The position numbers and the translations under genes were made by a program. From the NCBI RefSeq assembly GCF_003318275.1, contig NZ_QOCH01000009.1, forward strand, positions 1-64,000: a stretch of 64,000 nucleotides of DNA. Reading direction: 5' to 3'. Numbering within the stretch: the first letter of the stretch is position 1; the number at the start of each line of letters is the position of its first letter. The DNA is from Marinobacter sp. F3R11 (GTDB lineage Bacteria > Pseudomonadota > Gammaproteobacteria > Pseudomonadales > Oleiphilaceae). The notes under the pieces are model-generated. The model had not been told where the DNA came from, searched no databases, and worked only from the letters and a program-made list of their open reading frames with translations. Shown one piece after another: positions 1-9,930 of the stretch.

Positions 1-48
1 ATCTGTCAACGGCCATTTTGGAAAAAACTAAAAATGACCTTAAATCGC

Positions 49-1251
49 TCAAGCAGTGATCAAAACCCGGGCGATTTTCTTCTTTCCAGCCTGAATTACG
101 CAACTGTCACCCTCTACGAACACCCGATCGCCATCGAACTGCTGACCATCCACAAAAACAGCACCACGCCCGAGGACGTCCCGGGCTGCAGCTCCATTTT
201 TAACAAGACCCGCCAACCGCAACACCGAAGCCATCAACATCTCTGACTGACCATCCAGCGAAACCTCAACCAGAGGCACGTTTTCCGGAATCTCGCCAAG
301 CGCAACCCGGTTACCCGCAGACTTATGCGCCGATTTCGCAGCGTCTTCATCGTGAAAACGGGTAATAATCTCTTCCGCCAATAACTTTTTGTAGTCCTGG
401 GGATTAGCTCCGCCTTCAACTGCTTCCCGGAACTCACTTACTTCCGCCATAGGACGGAAACTCAAAAGCTCGAAATAGCGCCACAACAACTCATCCGGTA
501 CGGACAGAAGCTTGGTATACATCTCACCCGGAGAATCGTTAACACCAATATAGTTACCGAGAGACTTGGACATTTTCTGCACGCCATCCAAACCTTCGAG
601 AATCGGCATTGTCAGTACAGCCTGGGGGCGCTGACCATAATGTTTTTGTAAAATACGACCCATCAGGAGATTGAATTTCTGATCCGTCCCCCCCAGCTCA
701 ACATCAGCCTCCAACGCAACAGAGTCGTAACCCTGTATCAGAGGATACAGAAACTCATGAATGGCAATCGGCTGCTCGGAGCGGTACCGTTTGGTAAAGT
801 CGTCCCGCTCCAGCATCCTTGCTACCGTATACTGACCAGCCAGACGAATCATGTCCGCCGCTGTCATTTTCCCCATCCATTCTGAATTGAAAACAACCCG
901 GGTTTTTTCCCGGTCCAGAATCTTGAATACCTGCTCTTTATAGGTAACTGCATTCTGAGCCACCTGCTCATCCGTCAGCGGCGGCCGGGTAGCACTCTTA
1001 CCAGTGGGATCGCCAATCTTCCCTGTAAAGTCTCCGATCAGAAAAATCACCTCATGACCGAGATCCTGAAACTGACGCAACTTGTTGATGAGAACAGTGT
1101 GCCCAAGATGGAGATCAGGAGCAGTAGGGTCGAAACCTGCCTTAACCCGGAGAGGACGACCTTCCTTCAGTTTTGCTACCAGATCACCTTCCGGAATCAG
1201 CTCGTCTGCGCCTCGCTTGATAATAGCCAGGGCTTCATCAATAGGTACCAT
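49..1251 (-). CDS. tyrS: Tyrosyl-tRNA synthetase (TyrZ/TyrS type)
   Basis: Class I aminoacyl-tRNA synthetase that charges tRNA-Tyr in the cytoplasm. The 400-residue protein has the HIGH-type motif HLGH at residues 48-51 within a nucleotide-binding fold, the KMSKS loop intact at 226-230, and a C-terminal S4-like RNA-binding domain from about residue 338. Length fits the shorter TyrZ-like form found in Pseudomonas (about 400 residues). The ATG at 1251 gives a full N-terminus. It is divergent from the M23 peptidase gene across 292 bp, the same arrangement as in Pseudomonas. Only 48 bp of sequence lie beyond its stop codon in this window and no terminator is visible there. Confidence 0.96.
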   Translation of the reverse strand: MVPIDEALAIIKRGADELIPEGDLVAKLKEGRPLRVKAGFDPTAPDLHLGHTVLINKLRQFQDLGHEVIFLIGDFTGKIGDPTGKSATRPPLTDEQVAQNAVTYKEQVFKILDREKTRVVFNSEWMGKMTAADMIRLAGQYTVARMLERDDFTKRYRSEQPIAIHEFLYPLIQGYDSVALEADVELGGTDQKFNLLMGRILQKHYGQRPQAVLTMPILEGLDGVQKMSKSLGNYIGVNDSPGEMYTKLLSVPDELLWRYFELLSFRPMAEVSEFREAVEGGANPQDYKKLLAEEIITRFHDEDAAKSAHKSAGNRVALGEIPENVPLVEVSLDGQSEMLMASVLRLAGLVKNGAAARDVLGRGAVFVDGQQFDGDRVFVEGDSCVIQAGKKKIARVLITA

Positions 1252-1543
1252 GAATTACTTGTCCCCAATCAGTTTCACAAAATTATCTGTTACAGACATC
1301 TACAAAAGAAATCTGTGAGTTACCCGGCGCCCTGCTAAGGTGTAAGTGCTCAGTTTTTAAACAAATCCTGAAAAGCGGGCCGGCGCATTATATCAATGAC
1401 GCCACAAGAAATCCGGCGGACAGTACAACAACCGTAATGTTCTTCGCTGTTCCACATGCTTTTTATGCGGTAATCTGTTGATCTGTACCTGAACCACAGC
1501 TTTAATTAGGTCGTTCAACCTGCCGGAATACCGATTAAAACGG

Positions 1544-2938
1544 ATGCGATACGTGCTTAAAATGTTCCCGAAAACCCATATTACTATCGCTGCGACTGCG
1601 ACTGTTGTAGTGACTGCTGCTATTTTGATGAGCCCCAGCGCAGATGTTGAAGCGAATCGGATGTCTTATTCTCTCGATCTGGAACAAGGCAGCGCATCGG
1701 AAATTATTTCCAAAACACCGCAGCAAGAGCCCACTGAATCAGTAGGGCAAACCATTACTGCTGCCACCGACCCGATGGATTCCCCGCCCGAAGCCAGCAA
1801 CCTTGTTGAGACCGAGCCAAAGCCGAGCATGGAATGGCAAACTTTCTCCATAAAGCCCGGTGACACCCTGTCTTCTCTCTTCAAAAAAGCAGGGTTCAAT
1901 GATGGCATTATGCTGTCTGTTATCCACGGCAAGGGCGAAGCTGACAAATTGCAACGCCTTTATGCCGGCGAAACCATCCGGTTCGCCACCGATGGCGAGG
2001 GCGAACTTGTCGCAATTGAGCTTCAGCGCAGCTTGCTGGAATCATTGGAAATTGTTAAGCAGGAAGGGTCATTTGAAGGCCAGACAAAGCTAAGGGAGCC
2101 GGTTTCCAAGCCTGCATTTGCGTCAGGTACAATCGAAGGTTCGCTCTATCTTGCTGCCCGAGAAGCAGGTCTGGACGACCGTTTGACGATGGAGTTAGCC
2201 GGAATTTTCGGCTGGGATATCGATTTTGTCTATGATGTCCGGAAAGGCGATCAATTTGAAGTAGTCTATGAAGAGCTATATCTGGACGGGGAAAAGTTCA
2301 GCACTGGCCGTATTCTTTCAGCCCGTTTTATAAACCGGGGCGAGGAAAATATCGCTCTTCTTTATACCGACAGCAACGGCGACACTGATTACTACACCCC
2401 TGAAGGAAAAAGTATGCGCAAAGCTTTTTTGCGCACTCCTATAAGTGCCCGGGTATCTTCACCATTTAACCTTCAACGCCGCCATCCCGTCCTTGACGTT
2501 GTCCGTCCTCACGAAGGCACAGACTATGCAGCGCCCCCCGGCACACCAATCAAAGCAGCCGGCAATGGCAGAGTTCAGTTTGCCGGATGGAAAGGCGGAT
2601 ATGGTCGCACGGTCGTCCTCAAACATGGCGACAACATAACAACGCTCTACGCGCACATGAGTAAAATAGGCAAAAACATGAAGAACGGTGTGAGGGTCAA
2701 GCAGGGCGACACTCTCGGCTATGTTGGCTCGTCCGGCATGGTCACCGGGCCTCATCTGCATTATGAATTCCGGGTCAACGGCTCTCCGCGTAATTCCAGA
2801 ACAGTAAAGCTTCCGGACGCCCAGCCTATTCCAGCTGCTGAAATGGCAAGGTTCAAGAAGTTTACCGAGCAGCAGGTTGCGCAGTTTGAAGCATTCAGAA
2901 GCAACTATCAGCACCTTGCTTTAGCTTCGGAAGACTAA
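1544..2938 (+). CDS. M23 family peptidoglycan endopeptidase (MepM-like, OapA/LysM-like N-terminus)
   Basis: Predicted zinc metallo-endopeptidase that cuts peptidoglycan cross-links in the periplasm. Residues about 11-31 form one hydrophobic segment (signal anchor). Residues about 95-165 resemble the OapA/LysM-like domain (IKPGDTLSSLFKKAG), followed by a second beta-rich domain. The peptidase domain is at about 315-420 with the zinc ligands of the HxxxD motif (H323, D327) and the HxH motif (H404, H406), plus H371, so it should be active. Two in-frame ATG codons (1544 and 1562) are possible starts; neither has a strong ribosome binding site. It ends 6 bp before anmK, so it is probably co-transcribed with that wall-recycling gene. 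Confidence 0.92.
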   Translation: MRYVLKMFPKTHITIAATATVVVTAAILMSPSADVEANRMSYSLDLEQGSASEIISKTPQQEPTESVGQTITAATDPMDSPPEASNLVETEPKPSMEWQTFSIKPGDTLSSLFKKAGFNDGIMLSVIHGKGEADKLQRLYAGETIRFATDGEGELVAIELQRSLLESLEIVKQEGSFEGQTKLREPVSKPAFASGTIEGSLYLAAREAGLDDRLTMELAGIFGWDIDFVYDVRKGDQFEVVYEELYLDGEKFSTGRILSARFINRGEENIALLYTDSNGDTDYYTPEGKSMRKAFLRTPISARVSSPFNLQRRHPVLDVVRPHEGTDYAAPPGTPIKAAGNGRVQFAGWKGGYGRTVVLKHGDNITTLYAHMSKIGKNMKNGVRVKQGDTLGYVGSSGMVTGPHLHYEFRVNGSPRNSRTVKLPDAQPIPAAEMARFKKFTEQQVAQFEAFRSNYQHLALASED

Positions 2939-2944
2939 AGCTCA

Positions 2945-4042
2945 ATGGATACCTGGATAGGACTTATGTCCGGCACCAGCATGGACGGCATTGACGCTGT
3001 GCTGGTGTCCTTTCAGGGCAAAACTGTCCGCATCCATGAAACATATTCCACTCCCTATCCCGAAGAGCTGCGCCAGCGCCTGCTGCTTGCAAGCCAGAAT
3101 CACGCGACACCAGACGAGGTAGGCGAGCTTGATACGCTGACTGGCTGGCTTTTCGCGGAGACTGCAGAACATCTGATACAAAACAGCAGCATAGACCGCT
3201 CTTCCATTCGAGCGATCGGTAGCCACGGACAGACCTTGCGGCACCAGCCTTCAGGGCCGGGCCACTTCTCTCTTCAAGTGGGCAGCCCGGCCACCATTGC
3301 AGAAAAGACCGGCATCACAACTGTAGGTGATTTTCGCAGCAGGGATATGGCTGCAGGCGGCCAGGGCGCCCCTCTGGTCCCGGCATTCCATAAGCACTTC
3401 TTTGGCTCGGGCACCGAAGACAGATGCATCCTGAATCTCGGTGGCATCGCAAATATAACCTGGATTCCATCCAACCCCGACAATCCGGTAACAGGATTTG
3501 ACACGGGACCTGCAAATGCTTTGATAGATGCCTGGTGTCAAGACCAGACCGGCCGACTCTACGATGAAGACGGCCGCTGGGCGCAAGAGGGAATTGTCGA
3601 TCAAGTCCTACTTAACGACATGCTTTCTGATGCATACTTCGACCGACCACCACCCAAAAGCACGGGAAAAGAGAAGTTCAATCTTGACTGGGTAAAAACT
3701 GTAGTGCAACGCCACGGCAAGCCCCGGCCAGAAGATGTGCAGCGCACATTACTGCAACTGTCGGTGATAACGGCAGTCCGGCAAATGCCACAATCACCAG
3801 CCATGACCGTCTACGCTTGCGGGGGAGGAACTCGAAACCGGCTACTGATGAAGGAGCTGGCCCTGGCGCTTGGCCCTATCCGTTTGCTTGATACCGGTGA
3901 ACTGGGGATTGACCCTCAATGGGTAGAGCCAACAGCGTTTGCATGGCTTGCCCGGCAAACAATGGAGCGCAAGCCGGGGAATCTGGCAGAAGTAACCGGA
4001 GCCAAGGGCCCAAGGATACTTGGCGCAATCTATCCTGCCTGA
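2945..4042 (+). CDS. anmK: Anhydro-N-acetylmuramic acid kinase
   Basis: Cytoplasmic kinase that opens and phosphorylates 1,6-anhydro-MurNAc released by lytic transglycosylases, returning the sugar to peptidoglycan synthesis. The 365-residue protein starts with the hallmark LMSGTSMDGIDAVL and carries the ASKHA-fold segments NLGGIANITW, GFDTGPAN and ACGGGTRN. Length matches E. coli AnmK (369). It follows the M23 peptidase gene by 6 bp, which joins a wall-cutting enzyme to a recycling enzyme. It converges with erpA, 39 bp away, without a clear terminator between them. Confidence 0.96.
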   Translation: MDTWIGLMSGTSMDGIDAVLVSFQGKTVRIHETYSTPYPEELRQRLLLASQNHATPDEVGELDTLTGWLFAETAEHLIQNSSIDRSSIRAIGSHGQTLRHQPSGPGHFSLQVGSPATIAEKTGITTVGDFRSRDMAAGGQGAPLVPAFHKHFFGSGTEDRCILNLGGIANITWIPSNPDNPVTGFDTGPANALIDAWCQDQTGRLYDEDGRWAQEGIVDQVLLNDMLSDAYFDRPPPKSTGKEKFNLDWVKTVVQRHGKPRPEDVQRTLLQLSVITAVRQMPQSPAMTVYACGGGTRNRLLMKELALALGPIRLLDTGELGIDPQWVEPTAFAWLARQTMERKPGNLAEVTGAKGPRILGAIYPA

Positions 4043-4081
4043 ACCAGCAACTCTTTGCAGAGCTACCAGTTTTCAATAACC

Positions 4082-4435
4082 TCAGATCGAAAATGAACTT
4101 CCACAGCCACAAGTGGAGCTGGCATTGGGATTCTGCACCACAAACTGAGAGCCCTGAAGGCCCTCCTGATAATCGATGGTAGCCCCTACCAGGTACTGAT
4201 AGCTCATCGGATCTACCAGAAGAATCGCGCCGTCCCGTTCCACAACCGTATCTTCTTCATCCTGACTCTCATCGAATGAGAACCCATACTGAAACCCGGA
4301 ACAGCCACCCCCCGTGACATACACGCGCAGCCTGAGTTCGGGATTCCCCTCTTCCTCAACCAACTCGCGTACTTTGTGGGCCGCACTTTCACTGAAAAAC
4401 AGCGGTGCTGCCATTTGCTGCTGAACTACACTCAA
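4082..4435 (-). CDS. erpA: Iron-sulfur cluster insertion protein ErpA
   Basis: A-type Fe-S carrier that delivers clusters to apo-proteins, including enzymes of isoprenoid synthesis. It has 117 residues with the HesB/IscA fold. The three conserved cysteines are present: one in [11 protein letters not shown] and two in the C-terminal [11 protein letters not shown]. The final CGCGSSF tail and the position beside argC and bactofilin match ErpA of Pseudomonas rather than IscA, since no isc genes are nearby. The 68-bp leader on the minus strand is AT-rich and may hold its promoter, but no IscR site could be assigned with confidence. Confidence 0.93.
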   Translation of the reverse strand: MSVVQQQMAAPLFFSESAAHKVRELVEEEGNPELRLRVYVTGGGCSGFQYGFSFDESQDEEDTVVERDGAILLVDPMSYQYLVGATIDYQEGLQGSQFVVQNPNASSTCGCGSSFSI

Positions 4436-4503
4436 GTTCGCCTCCGGATTACCTGATACAACTATAATATAGGGATTATGGTATTCCTGAGTAAAACAAT
4501 CAA

Positions 4504-4983
4504 CTATTCGGATTTCCCACCGGAATTTTCCGCCAGCTCGATTACTTCGTCGTCAGGTTTATCGCCATTTGAACTAATGGCCGACGCTTTAACCTGCGTC
4601 AACAGTCCTGAAGGTTCGCGTTGATGAACAAGATTGCCATTTACTGACGACCCCATGGCCATCTGGATAAGGTTATAGTAAACACTGCCATTGATAGCTG
4701 CTTTCTCTGCCAGTTCAAGATGAGCAAATGCATAGACATCGCCATGAACTGTGCCGTTGATAATGACATGTGGAGCAGAAATATCGCCGGTAATCTCCCC
4801 CACCTCCGAAACGCGTAAGACCGCATCACTACCTTCCTCAGCCAACACCTTGCCGCGAATATGGCCATCGACATGCAAGCCACCAGAGAAATGCACATCT
4901 CCTTCTATGGTCGTCCGCGATGAAATCAATGTGTCAAAGTTGCCAGTGGGCAGGCGGGGTTTCTGTTTTTTCTTGCCAAGCAT
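4504..4983 (-). CDS. Bactofilin family cytoskeletal protein
   Basis: Bactofilins (formerly DUF583) polymerise into filaments on the inner face of the membrane and act in cell shape and polar localisation. The 159-residue protein has the short disordered N-terminus and a central right-handed beta-helix (about residues 16-125) built from short repeats such as [20 protein letters not shown] and [19 protein letters not shown]. The C-terminal tail is acidic and unstructured. It begins 2 bp after the end of the upstream coiled-coil membrane protein gene, so the two are probably translated together. The specific role in this organism cannot be read from sequence. Confidence 0.9.
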   Translation of the reverse strand: MLGKKKQKPRLPTGNFDTLISSRTTIEGDVHFSGGLHVDGHIRGKVLAEEGSDAVLRVSEVGEITGDISAPHVIINGTVHGDVYAFAHLELAEKAAINGSVYYNLIQMAMGSSVNGNLVHQREPSGLLTQVKASAISSNGDKPDDEVIELAENSGGKSE

Positions 4984-4985
4984 TT

Positions 4986-5726
4986 CTAATTCTCCGTTAA
5001 ATCGCCCCAGTTGAATGTGCGTTCAGCCTGCGAGGACTTGCGTCCTTCAGCCTGAGCAACCACCTGCACCTCAAGTGGTTCGAAATCATCAGGCAGAGCC
5101 AGTTTACCTTCCACGTCCTGAAAATACCGAAACCGGAATTTCACTCCAAGATCCTGAATTTCCTGAGACAAATCACGCAGTGCAATAACTTCTTTCTGGT
5201 CGTCACGCATACCGATTACGTTGACAGCCACAACACCCGAAATATAACTCTTGTTATTGCCAACCTGCGTCAGCACCAGCTTGAAACTATAAACACCGGC
5301 CTGACGATCGCTGGCGAGCGAAAAACGATCCACCTGCAACCCTTTACTTGTTTCAGATGGAGCCATGATATTTTTATAGAAAGTCAGATCAGATTGCAGA
5401 GCGCTTATACGGGTCTCAAGATCTACAATCGTCTTCCGGGCCTGCTTCAGCGCCTGCTCATCCATAAGCTGGCCCCGTTCGAGATTAACCAGCTGCTGCC
5501 GTGCTTCGCGATAGCTGGCTTCCAGAGTCGCGGTTTTGTCTTCCAGTCGTGCGCTGGACTTTTCAGCACTGGTGAAGCGAAAACCACCTTGCGCCATGCC
5601 CGCCGCATATCCCCCTGCCGCAGCGACCACTACAAAGACCAACAGAATCAACGACCGTTTTAACCTGTCTCCCGGCCGGTGGCGGACAACCACATATTCT
5701 TCGGCCGGTTTGCGTTGTTCGCTCAC
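4986..5726 (-). CDS. DUF6776-like coiled-coil membrane protein
   Basis: Unrecognised at the level of function. The 246-residue protein has a cytoplasmic basic N-terminus, one membrane segment at about residues 24-45 (SLILLVFVVVAAAGGYAAG), a coiled coil at about 55-115 and a mixed alpha/beta periplasmic domain thereafter. It is sandwiched between argC (9 bp upstream) and bactofilin (2 bp downstream). A membrane protein next to a membrane-associated cytoskeletal polymer suggests they may work together, but that is inference from position only. The family assignment is from memory of Pseudomonas neighbours in the same location. Confidence 0.75.
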   Translation of the reverse strand: MSEQRKPAEEYVVVRHRPGDRLKRSLILLVFVVVAAAGGYAAGMAQGGFRFTSAEKSSARLEDKTATLEASYREARQQLVNLERGQLMDEQALKQARKTIVDLETRISALQSDLTFYKNIMAPSETSKGLQVDRFSLASDRQAGVYSFKLVLTQVGNNKSYISGVVAVNVIGMRDDQKEVIALRDLSQEIQDLGVKFRFRYFQDVEGKLALPDDFEPLEVQVVAQAEGRKSSQAERTFNWGDLTEN

Positions 5727-5735
5727 TAACGCTCC

Positions 5736-6773
5736 TCAGGGTAGCAATGCAGGCGCTTCAAGACCCAACGTTTCTTTGAGACCCAGCATGATATTCATGT
5801 TCTGAACAGCCTGGCCCGCTGCACCTTTAACCAGATTATCTATAACCGAGGAGATGATAACAATATTGCTCTGCTCCTGACGGTGCAGTGCCATACGGCA
5901 CAAGTTTGCTCCCCGCACACTCCGGGTTTCCGGATGGCTGCCGGAAGGCATCACATCAACAAACGGCTCATCCTGATATCGTTCTTCAAACAACTGTTGC
6001 AGCCGGTCGAAATCAGCGGGATTCTTCAGCTCCGCGTACAGCGTTGCTTCTATGCCGCGAATCATTGGTACAAGATGCGGAACAAAAGTAATGCCCGTCG
6101 CTGTACCTGCAGCAGCAGACAAACCCTGCCGGATTTCAGGCAAATGGCGATGGCCTGAGGCGCCATAGGCCTTGAAGCTTTCACTCACCTCACCGTATAG
6201 CATGCCGATTTTGGCCTGCCGACCTGCTCCGCTGGCCCCGGATTTTGCATCAGCAATCAATCGGGACGGATCTACCAGCCCATGCTCCAACAGAGGCAGA
6301 AAGCCAAGCTGGACTGCCGTCGGGTAACATCCCGGATTGGCAACCAATTGCGCGCTGGCAATCTCATCACGCACAACCTCTGGCAATCCGTATACCGCCT
6401 TTGCAACCCATTCGGGGGATTCATGGGGCATTCCGTACCACTCAGCCCAAACTTCAAGATCCTTCAGACGGAAATCTGCAGACAGATCGACTACCCGCAC
6501 GCCGGAGGCCATCAGTTCAGGGATCATACGCATGGCAACGCCGTGTGGTGTCGCAAAAAACACCAGATCACACTGCGCCAGAACATTAGGGTCCGGCTCC
6601 GAAAAGGCGAGGTCGAAATGTCCGCGAAGATTCGGGTACATCTCGGCCACGGGCAGGCCGGCCTCTGATCGTGAGGTAATACAACTCACCGTAACTTCAG
6701 GGTGAACGGCGAGAATTCTGAGCAGCTCGACTCCGGTATACCCGGTGCCGCCAACGATACCTACTTTAATCAA
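5736..6773 (-). CDS. argC: N-acetyl-gamma-glutamyl-phosphate reductase
   Basis: Third step of arginine synthesis: NADPH-dependent reduction of N-acetylglutamyl phosphate to the semialdehyde. The 345-residue protein opens with the dinucleotide-binding loop VGGTGYTG (residues 7-14), contains the catalytic cysteine C149 in NPGCYPTA and the conserved stretch SGASGAGR. Length is typical of the type 1 ArgC family. It heads a minus-strand cluster with the DUF6776-like gene, bactofilin and perhaps erpA, and is divergent from the CLC gene. Confidence 0.96.
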   Translation of the reverse strand: MIKVGIVGGTGYTGVELLRILAVHPEVTVSCITSRSEAGLPVAEMYPNLRGHFDLAFSEPDPNVLAQCDLVFFATPHGVAMRMIPELMASGVRVVDLSADFRLKDLEVWAEWYGMPHESPEWVAKAVYGLPEVVRDEIASAQLVANPGCYPTAVQLGFLPLLEHGLVDPSRLIADAKSGASGAGRQAKIGMLYGEVSESFKAYGASGHRHLPEIRQGLSAAAGTATGITFVPHLVPMIRGIEATLYAELKNPADFDRLQQLFEERYQDEPFVDVMPSGSHPETRSVRGANLCRMALHRQEQSNIVIISSVIDNLVKGAAGQAVQNMNIMLGLKETLGLEAPALLP

Positions 6774-6927
6774 CTTGCTCTCCAGCGACGTTGTATAAGG
6801 ACTTGAAAGTTAATCTCTTATACTATCATGATAAACCAACGACTTATTGCAGCTTACAGGGCGACAGTTACAATGTTGTCAGAAACCCTCTGGCAGGCCA
6901 CCCTCTTGTTCCGGAACACCGGCACCC

Positions 6928-8703
6928 ATGAATAAATTCTGGCATCAGCTTGGTGAAAAACTGATCACCGCGTTCCCGCGTAGATTTTCCGGTGTTGATT
7001 CATTACCTCAACTAGCCGTCCTCGGCCTGTTATCGGGGCTGATTACCGGCGCGGTGATTCTGATTTTCCGCCTTGCCATAGAGTGGCCGCTGGAATACAT
7101 CCTGCCGGGCGAAGGGTCTGAAGCCTTTGAGAGTCTCGACATCCTTACCCGGGGGCTGCTGCCTCTGGCCGGGGCTCTGGGTCTCGGTCTGCTACTGCAT
7201 CGTCTGACAACCCACGACCGGAAAGTCGGAGTTGCTCACGTTATGGAGCGACTGAACTACCACCAGGGTTACATCACGATGAAAAGTGCTGTAATCCAGT
7301 TCATTGTTGGTGTCACAACCGTCGTTACAGGACAATCCGCCGGCCGCGAAGGGCCCGCAGTGCATCTGGGGGCTGCGTTTTCAAGCCTGATGGGCCAGTG
7401 GATGCGGCTCCCAAACAACAGCATCCGGACACTTGTAGCCTGCGGCTGTGCTGCGGCCATTTCCGCATCGTTCAACACGCCGATTTCCGGGGTTATTTTC
7501 GCCATGGAAGTGGTGATGATGGAATATACTATTGCAGGTTTCACGCCCATCATTCTTGCAGCTGTCAGCGCGGCTATCGTAACCCAGGCTGTATACGGAT
7601 CTGAGCCCGCGTTCAGCGTCCCTGCTCTGACCATGAACTCACTGCTGGAAATACCCTGGATTCTGGTCATCGCCATCGTGATTGGAATTGCAGCGGCACT
7701 TTTCATTTACCTGGTCGACTCCATGGGGCGTTTCAATGACCGACCTGTTTTGCTGCGCGTTATCATTGCCGGTGTACTGATGGTCCCCGCCGCAGTTCTG
7801 GTGCCCGAAACCATGGGAATTGGTTACGATACGGTCAATGAAACCATAAACGGTGAGCTTGGCTTCTGGCTGCTGCTGAGTGCAGGGGCAGCCAAACTTG
7901 TGATCACAGCCCTGACTGTTGGATTAGGCATGCCAAGCAGCATTATCGGGCCAACACTGTTTATGGGAGCCACGCTTGGTGGGGCCATGGGGCTCATAGG
8001 TGCCGGGATCATACCTGGCCATGCCTCATCTGTTGGCTTTTACGCCATGCTCGGGATGGGCGCCATGATGGGTGCGGTACTGCAAGCCCCGCTGGCAGCG
8101 CTTATGGCGTTGATGGAACTAACCCGCAATCCGCATATCATTCTTCCTGGCATGCTTATTATTACGACTTCCACCCTCATCACGAGCGAGGCCTTTGGAC
8201 AGAAATCATTGTTCCTCACGGTGCTGAAAAGCCAGGGGTTGAGTTATCAAAGCTCGCCGGTTATCCAGGCATTGCGCCGGGTATCTGTGGCAGCGATCAT
8301 GGACAAGAGCATCCTGCGCATCGAAAGACATCTGACAACCGAAGAAGCCCGAAAAGCCTTGAAAGCCGAGCCCAAGTGGCTGGTGGTTGAAGGTAGCAAC
8401 GGTCCCACTGCCCTGCTACCCGCAGTTGATCTGGCTCGGTATCTGGAAGACCAGGGTGAGGTGACGGCAGGCAAGGATGAGGAACAGCCAAAATCCATTG
8501 ATCTGATGGAGATCCCGGCTAACCGCCGTGATATTGCACCGGTACAATATCAGGCCACTCTTGAAGAAGCGCTACAGGAATTCGAGACCACCAGTGCCGA
8601 AGCTCTGTATGTACAACGCCATGTGGCACCAATGATTCAACGGATTTATGGAATTGTGCTGAAATCCGATATCGAAAGCTATTACCAATACCGACGGAGC
8701 TGA
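6928..8703 (+). CDS. CLC-family chloride/proton antiporter with C-terminal cytoplasmic domain
   Basis: Inner-membrane chloride channel family protein. About ten hydrophobic segments occupy residues 25-440. The GREGPAV motif contains the gating glutamate (E141), the residue that makes bacterial members Cl-/H+ exchangers. The SFNTPISGVIFAMEV and MPSSIIGPTLFMG motifs are also present. The usual GSGIP selectivity loop is replaced by GVAHVM. About 150 C-terminal residues form a soluble region that may be a diverged CBS pair. I chose the ATG at 6928 (591 residues); a longer frame from TTG at 6847 adds an unlikely cysteine-rich leader. It ends 3 bp before hemJ. Confidence 0.9.
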   Translation: MNKFWHQLGEKLITAFPRRFSGVDSLPQLAVLGLLSGLITGAVILIFRLAIEWPLEYILPGEGSEAFESLDILTRGLLPLAGALGLGLLLHRLTTHDRKVGVAHVMERLNYHQGYITMKSAVIQFIVGVTTVVTGQSAGREGPAVHLGAAFSSLMGQWMRLPNNSIRTLVACGCAAAISASFNTPISGVIFAMEVVMMEYTIAGFTPIILAAVSAAIVTQAVYGSEPAFSVPALTMNSLLEIPWILVIAIVIGIAAALFIYLVDSMGRFNDRPVLLRVIIAGVLMVPAAVLVPETMGIGYDTVNETINGELGFWLLLSAGAAKLVITALTVGLGMPSSIIGPTLFMGATLGGAMGLIGAGIIPGHASSVGFYAMLGMGAMMGAVLQAPLAALMALMELTRNPHIILPGMLIITTSTLITSEAFGQKSLFLTVLKSQGLSYQSSPVIQALRRVSVAAIMDKSILRIERHLTTEEARKALKAEPKWLVVEGSNGPTALLPAVDLARYLEDQGEVTAGKDEEQPKSIDLMEIPANRRDIAPVQYQATLEEALQEFETTSAEALYVQRHVAPMIQRIYGIVLKSDIESYYQYRRS

Positions 8704-8706
8704 TCA

Positions 8707-9129
8707 ATGCTATGGGTTAAAGCCTTTCACATAATTTCTCTGGTGTGCTGGTTTGCGGGCATTTTTTACCTGCCCCGACTGTTTGTATACCATGCAGCCT
8801 GCGAAGATAAGCCCGGGCGCGAACGCTTCAAAATCATGGAGAGGAAACTCTACCGGGGCATTACCACTCCATCGATGATTGCCACTGTGATATTTGGCAC
8901 ATGGCTGCTCAGCTATAACGTTTCAGGCTATTTCAGTCAGGGCTGGCTACATGCAAAGCTGGTCCTGGTGGCTCTACTGATCATTTATCACTTTTATTGC
9001 GGCCATCTGGTCAAGGTGTTTCGCGACGATCTGAACACCCGCAGCCATGTCTTCTATCGCTGGTTCAATGAACTACCTGTATTCGTTCTGCTGGCCGTTG
9101 TTATCCTCGCTGTCGTTAAACCTTTTTAG
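8707..9129 (+). CDS. hemJ: Protoporphyrinogen IX oxidase HemJ
   Basis: Integral membrane enzyme oxidising protoporphyrinogen IX to protoporphyrin IX, the step before iron insertion in heme synthesis. The 140-residue protein has four hydrophobic helices and the family signatures WVKAFHIISLVCWFAGIFYLPRLFVYH, here described in part as the FHII...CWFAG block with an early conserved histidine, and the RWFNELP segment near the C-terminus. It sits in one run with thiD, thiE and hemL, so two heme genes bracket two thiamine genes. Its stop codon lies in the same reading frame as thiD, 12 bp upstream of the inferred thiD start. Confidence 0.9.
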   Translation: MLWVKAFHIISLVCWFAGIFYLPRLFVYHAACEDKPGRERFKIMERKLYRGITTPSMIATVIFGTWLLSYNVSGYFSQGWLHAKLVLVALLIIYHFYCGHLVKVFRDDLNTRSHVFYRWFNELPVFVLLAVVILAVVKPF

Positions 9130-9141
9130 GGAGTTCTAGCC

Positions 9142-9930
9142 ATTAAACACTACACCCGCCCTCAGGTACTTGTTCTTTCCGGCCTGGACCCTTCCGGCGG
9201 CGCCGGCATTCAGGCAGACATTCAGGCAATCACTTCACTGGGGTGCCACCCGTTACCGGTGCTTACCTGCCTGACAGTTCAGGACACCCGCAATGTTTAC
9301 GCTGCCGAAGCCGTCGACCCGGAACTGATCCGTGAACAACTCCGGTGCCTCTCAGAAGATGCGCCCATACACGCTGTCAAAAGTGGTGCTCTTGGTAATG
9401 CCGCGGTAGTCGATGTGTTTGTGGAGTTTCTTGAAAACCACCCAGATATCCCGGTTATCACCGACCCGGTAGTCAAGGCAGCGGGAGGTGGCGACCTTGC
9501 AGATGATGACCTGCTTTCCGCCATGAAAAAGCGGTTGTTTCCACTGGCAGAGATGATAACCCCCAATGGCATAGAACTGGCCCTGCTGGGAGAGAGTGAC
9601 AACCCAGACGCAGCGGCACGCAGGCTAATTGAGAACGGCTGTACATCGGTGCTTGCAACCGGAGGCCACGGAACCGGTCTTAGCATAACCAACACACTTT
9701 ACACTCATTCACCCACCCCGATGTCGTGGGACATAGAGCGTATCGGCGGTGAGTATCACGGGACTGGCTGCACGCTCGCAGCAGCAATCGCTGCCGGGCG
9801 GGCTCAGGGGTTATCACCCCGTGCCGCAATTTCCCAGGCTCAGAACTACGTGCACCGTACGATCCTGCACGCACTTGAGGTCGGCAGAGGCCAGCCGGTT
9901 CCGGACCGGGGCATTTTGTGGGAACGATAA
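9142..9930 (+). CDS. thiD: Hydroxymethylpyrimidine/phosphomethylpyrimidine kinase, inferred ATT start
   Basis: Kinase that phosphorylates HMP and HMP-phosphate in thiamine synthesis. The first ATG in frame (9259) would remove the family's essential N-terminal block VLVLSGLDPSGGAGIQADI, which is fully encoded upstream. The frame is open back to the hemJ stop at 9127-9129, and between that stop and the conserved block there is no ATG, GTG or TTG in frame. The best candidate is ATT at 9142, 8 bp after a good ribosome binding sequence AGGGAG at 9128-9133. This gives 262 residues, matching E. coli ThiD (266). The ribokinase-fold C-terminal motif GTGCTLAAAIAAG is intact. It overlaps thiE by 13 bp. 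Confidence 0.88.
   Translation: MKHYTRPQVLVLSGLDPSGGAGIQADIQAITSLGCHPLPVLTCLTVQDTRNVYAAEAVDPELIREQLRCLSEDAPIHAVKSGALGNAAVVDVFVEFLENHPDIPVITDPVVKAAGGGDLADDDLLSAMKKRLFPLAEMITPNGIELALLGESDNPDAAARRLIENGCTSVLATGGHGTGLSITNTLYTHSPTPMSWDIERIGGEYHGTGCTLAAAIAAGRAQGLSPRAAISQAQNYVHRTILHALEVGRGQPVPDRGILWER

Noticed and set aside
9000-9260. TPP riboswitch before thiD/thiE
   Set aside because: The thi-box elements could not be found, and thiD begins only 12 bp after hemJ, which leaves no room for one.
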